64,000 bases of DNA, from assembly GCA_016706225.1 (NCBI GenBank), contig JADJKB010000003.1, forward strand, positions 682,001 to 746,000, written 5' to 3'. Positions 1 to 7,031 of the stretch are shown piece by piece; position 1 is the stretch's first letter; each line of letters opens with the position of its first letter. A program made the position numbers and the translations under genes. Source of the stretch: Myxococcales bacterium. GTDB lineage: Bacteria; Myxococcota_A; Polyangia; Polyangiales; Polyangiaceae. The notes beneath the pieces are model-generated. The model was not told the DNA's origin, made no database searches, and worked only from the letters and a program-made list of their open reading frames with translations.

Positions 1-548
1 ACACGCCACGGGTCGTCGTCACCCAGACCATCGCCCCGAGCACCGCCGCCGCCGCGCACGAGAACTTCTCCCATCTCGTCGGGCTCGGCTTCACCCGCTT
101 CAACTTCCTGCCCGGGTACTTCTTGCCCTGGCGCAGAGAGCAGCTCGCCGCGCTCGACGCGAGCTTCGACGCGATCAAGACCAGCATCGTCGCACGCTGG
201 CGGGGCGGCGCGAGGCTGTACGTGCGGAACTTGTTCACCTGGGCGCCGACTCCGTTCTTCAACACCGGCGTCGTCGTCGACTCGGACGGCAGCATTCACC
301 CGAACAACCTTGGCCTCTCGGGAGCGCTCGACGAGCTCTTGCCTCAGACTCGCGTGGGCACTCTCGATGACCCGCCCACACCGGAGGCGCTCGCCGAAAA
401 GTCCCAGCTCGTCAATCGCCTGCTCGAGGAGAACCTTCCGCCGAACGTCTGGAGCTCCACCCGGTTGGTGGACGCTTCGCTCACGCGTTTCTGCCGTGGT
501 CTCTACCCCGAGTTCCTCGCGCATCGCTCTCGGAGGCGCGCTGCATGA
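1..548 (+). CDS. Radical SAM-type protein, C-terminal part (partial at 5' end)
   Basis: The gene is open at the left edge; the reading frame from base 3 runs to a TGA at 546-548, giving about 181 residues of the C-terminal part. No CxxxCxxC cluster is visible, so the assignment rests on context and on the fold-like text: a barrel-type stretch (TQTIAPSTAAA, LGFTRFNFLPGY) followed by NTGVVVDSDGSIHPNN, which looks like the 'VDSDGxxxPC' turn that opens a SPASM-type extension, here with Asn where Cys is usual. The only Cys seen is near the C-terminus (RFCRGLYPEF). The stop overlaps the start of the next gene (ATGA), so the two are very likely translated together. The catalytic half lies outside the window. 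Function unknown; it could also be a cluster-less homologue. Confidence 0.55.
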   Translation, partial: TPRVVVTQTIAPSTAAAAHENFSHLVGLGFTRFNFLPGYFLPWRREQLAALDASFDAIKTSIVARWRGGARLYVRNLFTWAPTPFFNTGVVVDSDGSIHPNNLGLSGALDELLPQTRVGTLDDPPTPEALAEKSQLVNRLLEENLPPNVWSSTRLVDASLTRFCRGLYPEFLAHRSRRRAA

Positions 549-1534
549 CCCACTTGCCGGTCGTGCAGACAGGGCCCGCTCGCGAAGAGACACCCTGGAT
601 CGGTCCGAACGGCGAACGCATGGCGCGCCTGGAGCTGCACCTCACCTACACGTGCCCCGAGCGCTGTGTGTTCTGCTCCGAAGAGCACCGCATGCAGGCA
701 TACCGGCGCTACCCGGTGACCTGGGCCCGCGTCGCCACCGTGCTGCGCATGCACGCCAGCCGTGGGGTCAAGAGTGTGCACCTGACCGGTGGCGAGCCGA
801 CCATCTTCCCGGACTTCGTGGACGTACTCCGCCTGGCGAAGAAGCTCGGCATGCGCACCTCCGTCGGCACCATCGGCACGCGCCTGTCGGACCCGGAATT
901 TGCGCAGGCCGCCCTGCCCCACCTGGACGAAGCGCTGTTCTCGCTCCACGCTCCGAACGCGGCGCTTCATGACGAGCTGGCCGGGCGCGCCGGCAGCTTC
1001 GATCAGGTCGTAGCCGCGATCGAGACTGCGCTGAGACTGCGCCCGGACTTTGGTGCCTACGTGAACACGGTGGTCACTCGCAAGAACCTGGAAGCCCTCG
1101 GCGACACCGTCGCTCTGGCCGATCGGCTGGGCGCAAAGCTCATCGTCATCTCCAACGTCACTCCCGAGGGCAACGGGCTCGATCGCTACACGGAGCTCGC
1201 AGCGCCCCTCGCGGAGCTGGCGCGGGTGCTGCCGACGGTGCCTGCGCGAGCGCCGCGGGCGATCCTGCGCTTCTTCGGGACCCCGATGTGTGTGCTCGGA
1301 GAGCACGGCATGCTCTCCAATGATCTGCACTGGGATCCCCGTGTCACCGTCGAGTGGCAGACGCTCCCAGGGAAAGTGACCTTCGACGGCATCTACTCGT
1401 GGACGCCGGACCGCAAGCGGGTCCACGTTGACGCTTGCCGGCGGTGCGAGCTGAACCAAGTCTGCATGGGGGTGTTCGATCGTTACGCCGAGCTGTTCCC
1501 CACGGACGCGCTCCGGCCAAGAGAGGCACCGTGA
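545..1534 (+). CDS. Radical SAM protein with auxiliary-cluster Cys pattern
   Basis: 329 residues. The radical SAM cluster motif CPERCVFC (C37, C41, C44) is followed by the SAM-binding TGGEPT. Near residue 250 there is a lone Cys in TPMCVLGEH, and the C-terminus has CRRCELNQVC followed by MGVFDRYAEL. These four C-terminal cysteines would suit an auxiliary 4Fe-4S site of SPASM/twitch type. The start ATG overlaps the upstream stop and is preceded by GGAGG at an 8-base spacing; the stop overlaps the GTG of the next gene. The protein is cytoplasmic, with no signal peptide. Members of this superfamily modify peptides or small molecules by radical chemistry; no substrate can be named here. Radical SAM assignment is certain, specific role unknown. 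Confidence 0.9.
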   Translation: MTHLPVVQTGPAREETPWIGPNGERMARLELHLTYTCPERCVFCSEEHRMQAYRRYPVTWARVATVLRMHASRGVKSVHLTGGEPTIFPDFVDVLRLAKKLGMRTSVGTIGTRLSDPEFAQAALPHLDEALFSLHAPNAALHDELAGRAGSFDQVVAAIETALRLRPDFGAYVNTVVTRKNLEALGDTVALADRLGAKLIVISNVTPEGNGLDRYTELAAPLAELARVLPTVPARAPRAILRFFGTPMCVLGEHGMLSNDLHWDPRVTVEWQTLPGKVTFDGIYSWTPDRKRVHVDACRRCELNQVCMGVFDRYAELFPTDALRPREAP

Positions 1535-2661
1535 GCCAGGTCAAGAGCTCGCTGCGCGATCTGCGCAAGAACGTCGAGATCAACGTCGGCAAGTCCTGCA
1601 ACAACAAGTGTGTCTTTTGCCTCGACGGCATGCCCAGCAAAGAGGACAAACGCTTCATCCCGTTCGACGAGATGAAACGGGAGCTCGAGCGCTGGCGAGC
1701 CGAAGGCCACGAATCGGTGGGGTTCCTCGGCGGGGAGCCCACGACCTACCCGAGCATCGTGCAGTCCATCGCCCATGCGAAGGCCCTCGGTTTCACCCGC
1801 ATCGCCATCGCGACCAACGCAATGATGCTGCGGCGCCCCAAGTTCACCGACGAGCTGCTCGATGCCGGGCTGACCCGTGTGACCATCTCGATGCACGGTC
1901 ACACCGCCCCGCTCGAGGACAAACTCACGGCAGTGCCGGGTGGGTTCGAGAAAAAGAAGCTGGCCATCTCGATCCTGCAAGACCGCCGAAAACACGGTGC
2001 GCTCGTGGACGGCGTCTCGGTCAACCTGGTGCTCAACGGCTGGAACTATCGGCATCTGCCCAAGATGATGCGGTTCTTCTTCGACGATCAGGGGCTCGAC
2101 GACTTCCGGGTCAACTTCGTGCGCTCGGAGGGCTACGCAGAGAACAACCCCGACCTCACGCCCACCTTCAGCGAGGTCGTGCCCATCTTGATGAAGGCAG
2201 TGCTCTTGAACGAGTACCACTTCAAGAAGACCTTCACCTTCGGCGGCATGCCCCTGTGTGTCTTGCCCGGGGAGTTCTTGAACAGCAAGAACCTGCTCCG
2301 GAAGTACGTCGGCGACATCTACCGAGATCTGTCGACGGACTGCTCGATTCGCAACGAGGGCACGGATCTCGGGGTCGCCCGGGTCGAAGACCGGCGCGCG
2401 CGGTTCAACTGGCAGGACCGGAAACGCTTCGATCTGAAGCGACACCTCGACGCCTGCACGGGCTGCGCCCTCACGGAAACCTGCGAGGGGGTCTGGCACG
2501 GGTACCTGGACATCTACGGCGGCAGCGAGGTCTCGACCCTGACTGTGGAGCAAGGCCGGCTCGCGCGGCGGCTACCGCTCGCGACCGACAAACCGCGCCC
2601 CCTCGCTCAGGTGCCCGCGAACCCCCACCCGGTTCGCCTCACCCTGCTGCATGACGTGTGA
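1531..2661 (+). CDS. Radical SAM protein, second intact member of the cluster
   Basis: 376 residues from the GTG at 1531, which overlaps the previous stop (GTGA) and has AGAGG five bases upstream; longer upstream starts would run deep into the previous gene and are not needed. The cluster motif is CNNKCVFC (C23, C27, C30), with LGGEPTTYP as the SAM-binding segment. The same later pattern as in the neighbour is seen: a Cys in GMPLCVLPGEF, then CTGCALTETC followed by EGVWHGYLDIYG. The barrel is longer than in the neighbour, with a basic segment (EKKKLAISILQDRRK). It is the last gene of the overlapping set; a convergent lipoprotein gene follows after 47 bases. Substrate unknown. Confidence 0.9.
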   Translation: MSQVKSSLRDLRKNVEINVGKSCNNKCVFCLDGMPSKEDKRFIPFDEMKRELERWRAEGHESVGFLGGEPTTYPSIVQSIAHAKALGFTRIAIATNAMMLRRPKFTDELLDAGLTRVTISMHGHTAPLEDKLTAVPGGFEKKKLAISILQDRRKHGALVDGVSVNLVLNGWNYRHLPKMMRFFFDDQGLDDFRVNFVRSEGYAENNPDLTPTFSEVVPILMKAVLLNEYHFKKTFTFGGMPLCVLPGEFLNSKNLLRKYVGDIYRDLSTDCSIRNEGTDLGVARVEDRRARFNWQDRKRFDLKRHLDACTGCALTETCEGVWHGYLDIYGGSEVSTLTVEQGRLARRLPLATDKPRPLAQVPANPHPVRLTLLHDV

Positions 2662-2669
2662 GCCGCGGC

Positions 2670-2687
2670 GCCGAGGTCTCGCTCGGC
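2670..2687. terminator. Possible bidirectional terminator hairpin
   Basis: A perfect 6-bp inverted repeat (GCCGAG / CTCGGC, 6-base loop) sits between the convergent ends of the radical SAM gene and the MopE-type lipoprotein gene. There is no T-run, so it is only a weak candidate. Confidence 0.3.
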
Positions 2688-2708
2688 ACCACTCGCAAGC
2701 AGCCGGGC

Positions 2709-4508
2709 TCAGTACTTGCCGTTCGACAGCTCGAGTGAGTAGGGCGCGCACGCCGGCGATCCCACGCTCGAGATCTTGACGTAGAAGGTGGCGCCGTCGT
2801 TGCTGCAGGTGTTCTTGCCCGCCACCGGCGTGCCGGTACAGTCGCCCTGCCCACACGGCAGTGGACCACCAGAACATCCCGTGTTCGTGGTGGGGAAGTC
2901 GACCTTCCAGTCCGTATTCTGGGCCTCACCGCTCGCGAGTTGAGCGCCGCCGCTGCCCGGGCATCCAGAGCGATACACTTCCATCCGATAGACGTTGCCG
3001 GGATTGGTGAGGAAACGGATGTCCACGTGGAACTCGTCGCCCGCCGTGTCCGCATCGTCCGTCGCGTTGAAGCTGTACCAAATCTCCCGACCCGCCACCG
3101 GCACGTTGCCTTGCACCGTCACGGTCGCCGCCGAGACATCCGCAAGGTTGCCCATGTTGATGGCGCCCCCGCAGCTCGTACCCTGGCCGATCACGGGCTG
3201 AGCCAGACACTCGCAACCATCGCTGAACGTGCCGTTCAAATTGTAGTAGTTGGCGGTGCAACTCTGGACCTCGCACCCGAGAGACCCGTTGCAGGTGCTT
3301 GCCGACACATGAGCCCCGTTGGGGCACAGAATGTTGATGGGGACTTCCGACTGATCGATGACGACGTTGCAATTGTTGTCCTTGCCGTCGCAGATCTCGG
3401 CGTTGCCCGGGTACATCTTGTTGTCGTTGTCGTTGCAGTCCGCGCAGGCGGGTGAGCCGTCTCCGTCCTTGTCATTTTCTCCGCCCGACGCGCTGGTCGC
3501 GGCGTTGCAGTCGTTGTCCTTGCCGTCGCACTTCTCGGGATTGCCCGGGAATCGGTCGGGATCGGCGTCGTCGCAGTCGATGCACGACGCGGAACCGTCA
3601 CCGTCGGCGTCAGCTTCACCACCCGGGAAATTGGCGCCGCTCTTGCAGTCGTTGTCCTTGCCGTCGCACTTCTCGGTGTTGCCCGGGTAGTTGTTCTTGT
3701 CGTTGTCGTCGCAGTCTTCACACGTGGGAGAGCCGTCCCCGTCGCCGTCCGTCTCACCGCCCGCCGCTTCGGTCGCCGGGTTGCAGTCGTTGTCTTTGCC
3801 GTCGCAGATCTCCGGATTACCCGGGAACATGTCCTTGTCTTTGTCGTTGCAGTCCTTGCAGGCGATCGACCCGTCGCCGTCGCTGTCGCCCTCGCCACCC
3901 GGGAAAGAGGCGGAGCCGTCGCAGTCGTTGTCCTTCCCGTCACAAACCTCCGCAGCACCCGGGTAGACCGACTTGTCCTTGTCGTCGCACTCCTTGCACG
4001 CGGGAAATCCGTCGCCGTCGGAGTCGTTGTACCCAGTCGCGCCGTCGCAGTTGTAGTCGTTCGGGTCGTCGCAGTTGTTCTCGAGCGCGCCCGGATGGTA
4101 CGCCGGGTCGGCGTCGTTACAGTCGCCGGTCTTGTCACCGTAGCCTTGAGGTTGTTTGCAGGCCTTGATCGACTTGCTCGATACCCCGAAGCCGTCGCCG
4201 TCCTTGTCCTCGTAATAGGTCTTGGCGTCGGTCGCGTCCTCCTCGTCGATCTTGCCGTCGCAGTCGTTGTCCTTGCCGTCACAAACCTCTGGCTCGACTG
4301 GGCCGCAGCTGCTGCCGTCGCCGCCGCCGTCCTTGTTCCCGGTGCCGCCACCGCCGTCGGTATTGCCACTGCCACCGCTGCCACCGGCACCGGACTTGCC
4401 GCCGTTGGAGCTCACGGCTTCTTCGCCGCTTGCGCAGGAGAACGTGAGGCCGGCACAGGTCAAGAGGCCCACCAGGACCAAACCAAAACGGAGCGTTCGA
4501 ACTCTCAC
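2709..4508 (-). CDS. MopE-type metal-binding-repeat lipoprotein
   Basis: About 599 residues from a GTG at 4508 (GAGGTGC upstream); an ATG at 4565 would add 19 residues that do not suit a signal peptide. The signal peptide ends in a lipobox (LTFSC), then a Gly/Ser/Asp linker. The middle carries six CDGKDN(D/N)C repeats and one variant, separated by DGDG(S/F) loops and (Y/F)PGNxE turns, the 'putative metal-binding motif' family known from MopE. The C-terminal 200 residues are a separate beta-rich domain with several Cys. Predicted on the outer surface; the acidic DxDxDG loops suggest Ca2+ or another divalent metal. It is divergent from an IgGFc-type lipoprotein and convergent with the radical SAM genes. 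Partner and ligand are unknown. Confidence 0.85.
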   Translation of the reverse strand: MRVRTLRFGLVLVGLLTCAGLTFSCASGEEAVSSNGGKSGAGGSGGSGNTDGGGGTGNKDGGGDGSSCGPVEPEVCDGKDNDCDGKIDEEDATDAKTYYEDKDGDGFGVSSKSIKACKQPQGYGDKTGDCNDADPAYHPGALENNCDDPNDYNCDGATGYNDSDGDGFPACKECDDKDKSVYPGAAEVCDGKDNDCDGSASFPGGEGDSDGDGSIACKDCNDKDKDMFPGNPEICDGKDNDCNPATEAAGGETDGDGDGSPTCEDCDDNDKNNYPGNTEKCDGKDNDCKSGANFPGGEADADGDGSASCIDCDDADPDRFPGNPEKCDGKDNDCNAATSASGGENDKDGDGSPACADCNDNDNKMYPGNAEICDGKDNNCNVVIDQSEVPINILCPNGAHVSASTCNGSLGCEVQSCTANYYNLNGTFSDGCECLAQPVIGQGTSCGGAINMGNLADVSAATVTVQGNVPVAGREIWYSFNATDDADTAGDEFHVDIRFLTNPGNVYRMEVYRSGCPGSGGAQLASGEAQNTDWKVDFPTTNTGCSGGPLPCGQGDCTGTPVAGKNTCSNDGATFYVKISSVGSPACAPYSLELSNGKY

Positions 4509-4603
4509 GCAGCACCTCGCGAACTTGCCGCCGAACCCACGGCAGCCTGACCCAGATACTATCACTTGAAGAGCGTTCGGGCCGTCGCGGTGGTAAACTC
4601 TGG

Positions 4604-6469
4604 GTGGTTTCGGTGCGCAAGTTCAGCTTCCCCCTGAGTTCTGCCCTGTCCTCGTCGCCGCGAGCGCGCCGTGCTCGAGGTAGGTGGTTGTGCGCTCTGG
4701 TCCTCCTGACTTGGCCGTTCGCCGCTTGCGGCAGCAGCGCAGATGCCCCGCCCGGAGGTGAAGGCGGCAGCGGCGGCAGCGGCGGCACTTCCGGGGTCGG
4801 CGGTGTTCCCGACGGCGGCGGCGGCATCGTGGTCGGCGGCACTGCGGGCACGGGCGGCGGCATCAACTTCGATGCCGGGAAGTGCCCACGATGCTCCGAC
4901 GACCTGCATCAGATCGTCGCCTGCGATGGCAGCGTCGTGAAAGCGTGCCTCGGGACCGAGGGCTGCGACGTCTCGACGGTGACCTGCAAGGATGCGTGTG
5001 AGGCCGCCCGCAACGTCAAGCGCTCCATTGGCTGTGAGTACTACTCGGTCTTCATGGATCAGCTCGAGGCCGACGCGTGTTTCGCCGTGTTCGTCGCGAA
5101 CACCTGGAACCAGGCGGCGCACATCCAGGTCGAGTACGACGGCAAGAACATACCGGTCGATCAGATCGGCTATCTACCCATCGGCAAGGGGCCCTCGCTC
5201 GCCTACGTTCCGCTCGGAACCGATGGAATTTCGCCCGACAAGGTCGCGATCTTGTTTCTGGCCGGACCCGACGGAGTGCCGTCCAAAGACAACCCCGTGT
5301 GTCCGAAACCAAGCGCCGTTCCGAGTGGCGCAATGCTGTTCAACGCGACGGGCAAGGGCAAAGCATTCCGAATTACCTCGGACGTGCCCGTCGTTGCCTA
5401 TCAGATCAACCCGTTCGGCGGCGGCAGCGCGGCCACGGCCGGCGCGTCGCTGCTGCTTCCCACCAGCGCGTGGGACACCAACTACCTGGCGATCCACGCC
5501 TACAACGCCGGGCCTCAGCTGACGTCGCTCAACATCGTGGCCAAAGAGCCGACCACGGTGAAGATTCTTCCCAAGAAGCCCATCGTCGGCGGCGGCGGTC
5601 TCTTGGGTGGCCAGGTCGGATTCCCCTACAGCGTGAGCCTCGCCGCCGGGGAGCACGTGCAGTTCACCCAGCTCGACTCGCTGGAGGGCAGCACCGTGCA
5701 GTCCGACAAGCCGGTGGGGTTCTTCGCGGGCGCACGCTGCTCGCAGATCCCGTACAACGTCTACGCCTGTGACCACCTAGAGCAGATGATTCCGCCCATC
5801 CAGGCACTGGGCAGTGAATACGTGGGGGTGTCGTACAAACCGCGCAGTGGCGAGCCGGCGTACTGGCGCATGCAGGGCGTCGTGGACGGGACCGAGCTGA
5901 AGTGGTCGAGTGACATCGGCGGTCCTGCCACCCTCTCGCAGGGGCAGAGTGTGGAGTTCGTGACCCAGTTCCCGTTCGTGGTCTCGAGCCAAGACGCGGA
6001 CCACCCGTTCTTGCTGATGGCACACATGACGGGCGGAAACACCAGCAACATGGGCGGCATCGGCGACGCCGACTCGGTGCTCTCGGTTCCGCCGTCCCAG
6101 TATTTGACCAGCTACGTGTTCTTCACCGACCCGACCTATCCGGTCACGAATCTCGTCGTCGTGCGCGCGCCGACCGACGGCAAGTTCGAGGATGTCACCC
6201 TCGACTGCTCGTTCTATCCACTCAAGGATTGGAAGCCCGTCGGAGACTACGAGTACACCCGCGTGGATCTGACCACGGACGATTTCGCGAACGTGGGCCC
6301 TTGCTCGACGGGCGCTCGCAAGATGGAAAGCAAGGGGCGCTTCGGAGTCTGGGTCTGGGGTTGGGGCTCGCCGCAGACCTCTTCGTTCACCTCCTACGTT
6401 TCCTACGGCTATCCAGCGGGGATGAACGCGGAGCTCATCAACAAGGTCGTCGTCAACGTGCCCAAGTGA
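4604..6469 (+). CDS. IgGFc-binding-domain surface lipoprotein
   Basis: 621 residues from GTG 4604 (GTG 4613 is equally possible; no clear ribosome site). A twin-basic n-region and hydrophobic stretch end at FAACGSS, a lipobox, followed by a Gly/Ser linker. A short Cys-rich segment (CPRCSDD, DVSTVTC) precedes the long domain. That domain contains AYQINPFGG, LLLPTSAW and CDHLEQMIPPIQALG, typical of the IgGFc-binding N-terminal domain family (Pfam IgGFc_binding), which is frequent in myxobacteria. Binding of immunoglobulin is not implied; bacterial members are thought to be adhesin-like. A second family member lies at 27093-28718. It probably acts at the cell surface. Confidence 0.85.
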   Translation: MVSVRKFSFPLSSALSSSPRARRARGRWLCALVLLTWPFAACGSSADAPPGGEGGSGGSGGTSGVGGVPDGGGGIVVGGTAGTGGGINFDAGKCPRCSDDLHQIVACDGSVVKACLGTEGCDVSTVTCKDACEAARNVKRSIGCEYYSVFMDQLEADACFAVFVANTWNQAAHIQVEYDGKNIPVDQIGYLPIGKGPSLAYVPLGTDGISPDKVAILFLAGPDGVPSKDNPVCPKPSAVPSGAMLFNATGKGKAFRITSDVPVVAYQINPFGGGSAATAGASLLLPTSAWDTNYLAIHAYNAGPQLTSLNIVAKEPTTVKILPKKPIVGGGGLLGGQVGFPYSVSLAAGEHVQFTQLDSLEGSTVQSDKPVGFFAGARCSQIPYNVYACDHLEQMIPPIQALGSEYVGVSYKPRSGEPAYWRMQGVVDGTELKWSSDIGGPATLSQGQSVEFVTQFPFVVSSQDADHPFLLMAHMTGGNTSNMGGIGDADSVLSVPPSQYLTSYVFFTDPTYPVTNLVVVRAPTDGKFEDVTLDCSFYPLKDWKPVGDYEYTRVDLTTDDFANVGPCSTGARKMESKGRFGVWVWGWGSPQTSSFTSYVSYGYPAGMNAELINKVVVNVPK

Positions 6470-6534
6470 GCGGGCGCGGACGGTTGCGGCCGGTCGCGCG
6501 CTGGGGTTAGCGTTGTCGGCAGGAGGAGGCGCTC

Positions 6535-6978
6535 ATGCAGGACCAACGCGACGGACGAGACGGGCGGGACGGCGGTGACAGAGCCCCGAAAGACGGCGGG
6601 CAATCGGGGCAGCGCGGAGGGCCGCAGGGGACCGAGTTCTTGGAGCTCGAGCTCAGTCGCATGCTCCTCTCGCGTGCAGCGGACGTTGCCAAGGAAGCGG
6701 CGATCGACCTCCTGCGCGAGGCCGTCCGCGAGCGGCTGCGCGAACGGATCGGAGACAAACTTGCCGCCATCGGGCACCTCGCCGCCGATGAGCTCGCCGA
6801 GGACGTGGCCGCGAACCTGGAGATCGAGGCCCGCATCGCCGCGCGCATGGATCGCGCTGCCAACGTCGGAGGCCGACTCCGAGCCGTCATGGCCGAGACC
6901 CACAAACCCTTCGCAGACCTGCCGCGTGCGCCCGCCAAGAAAAGCGCGGGGCGGGGCCGAAGGCGCAAGAGCACGTGA
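6535..6978 (+). CDS. Small helical protein of unknown function
   Basis: 147 residues, preceded by GGAGGAGGC. The N-terminal 33 residues are Arg/Asp/Gly-rich and likely disordered; residues 35-120 read as amphipathic helix rich in Glu, Arg, Ala and Leu, including AVRERLRERIGDKL; the C-terminus is strongly basic (SAGRGRRRKS). There is no signal peptide or membrane segment. The gene ends 53 bases before the double radical SAM gene on the same strand, so the two may be cotranscribed. I do not recognise the family. It could be a nucleic-acid-associated or partner protein; a peptide-substrate role is possible but unsupported, since there is no Cys, no core-like tail and no leader-like boundary. Confidence 0.7.
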   Translation: MQDQRDGRDGRDGGDRAPKDGGQSGQRGGPQGTEFLELELSRMLLSRAADVAKEAAIDLLREAVRERLRERIGDKLAAIGHLAADELAEDVAANLEIEARIAARMDRAANVGGRLRAVMAETHKPFADLPRAPAKKSAGRGRRRKST

Positions 6979-7031
6979 TGCAAGGGCTCCGGCCCAGACG
7001 AGCGGCGGAGTAGGGCGAGCCCGAGGCGACC

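Noticed and set aside
3236..4390. Minus-strand frame of Thr/Arg repeats over the MopE-type gene
   Set aside because: It is a frame-shifted reading of the same repeats; the MopE frame has the family motif and a signal peptide.
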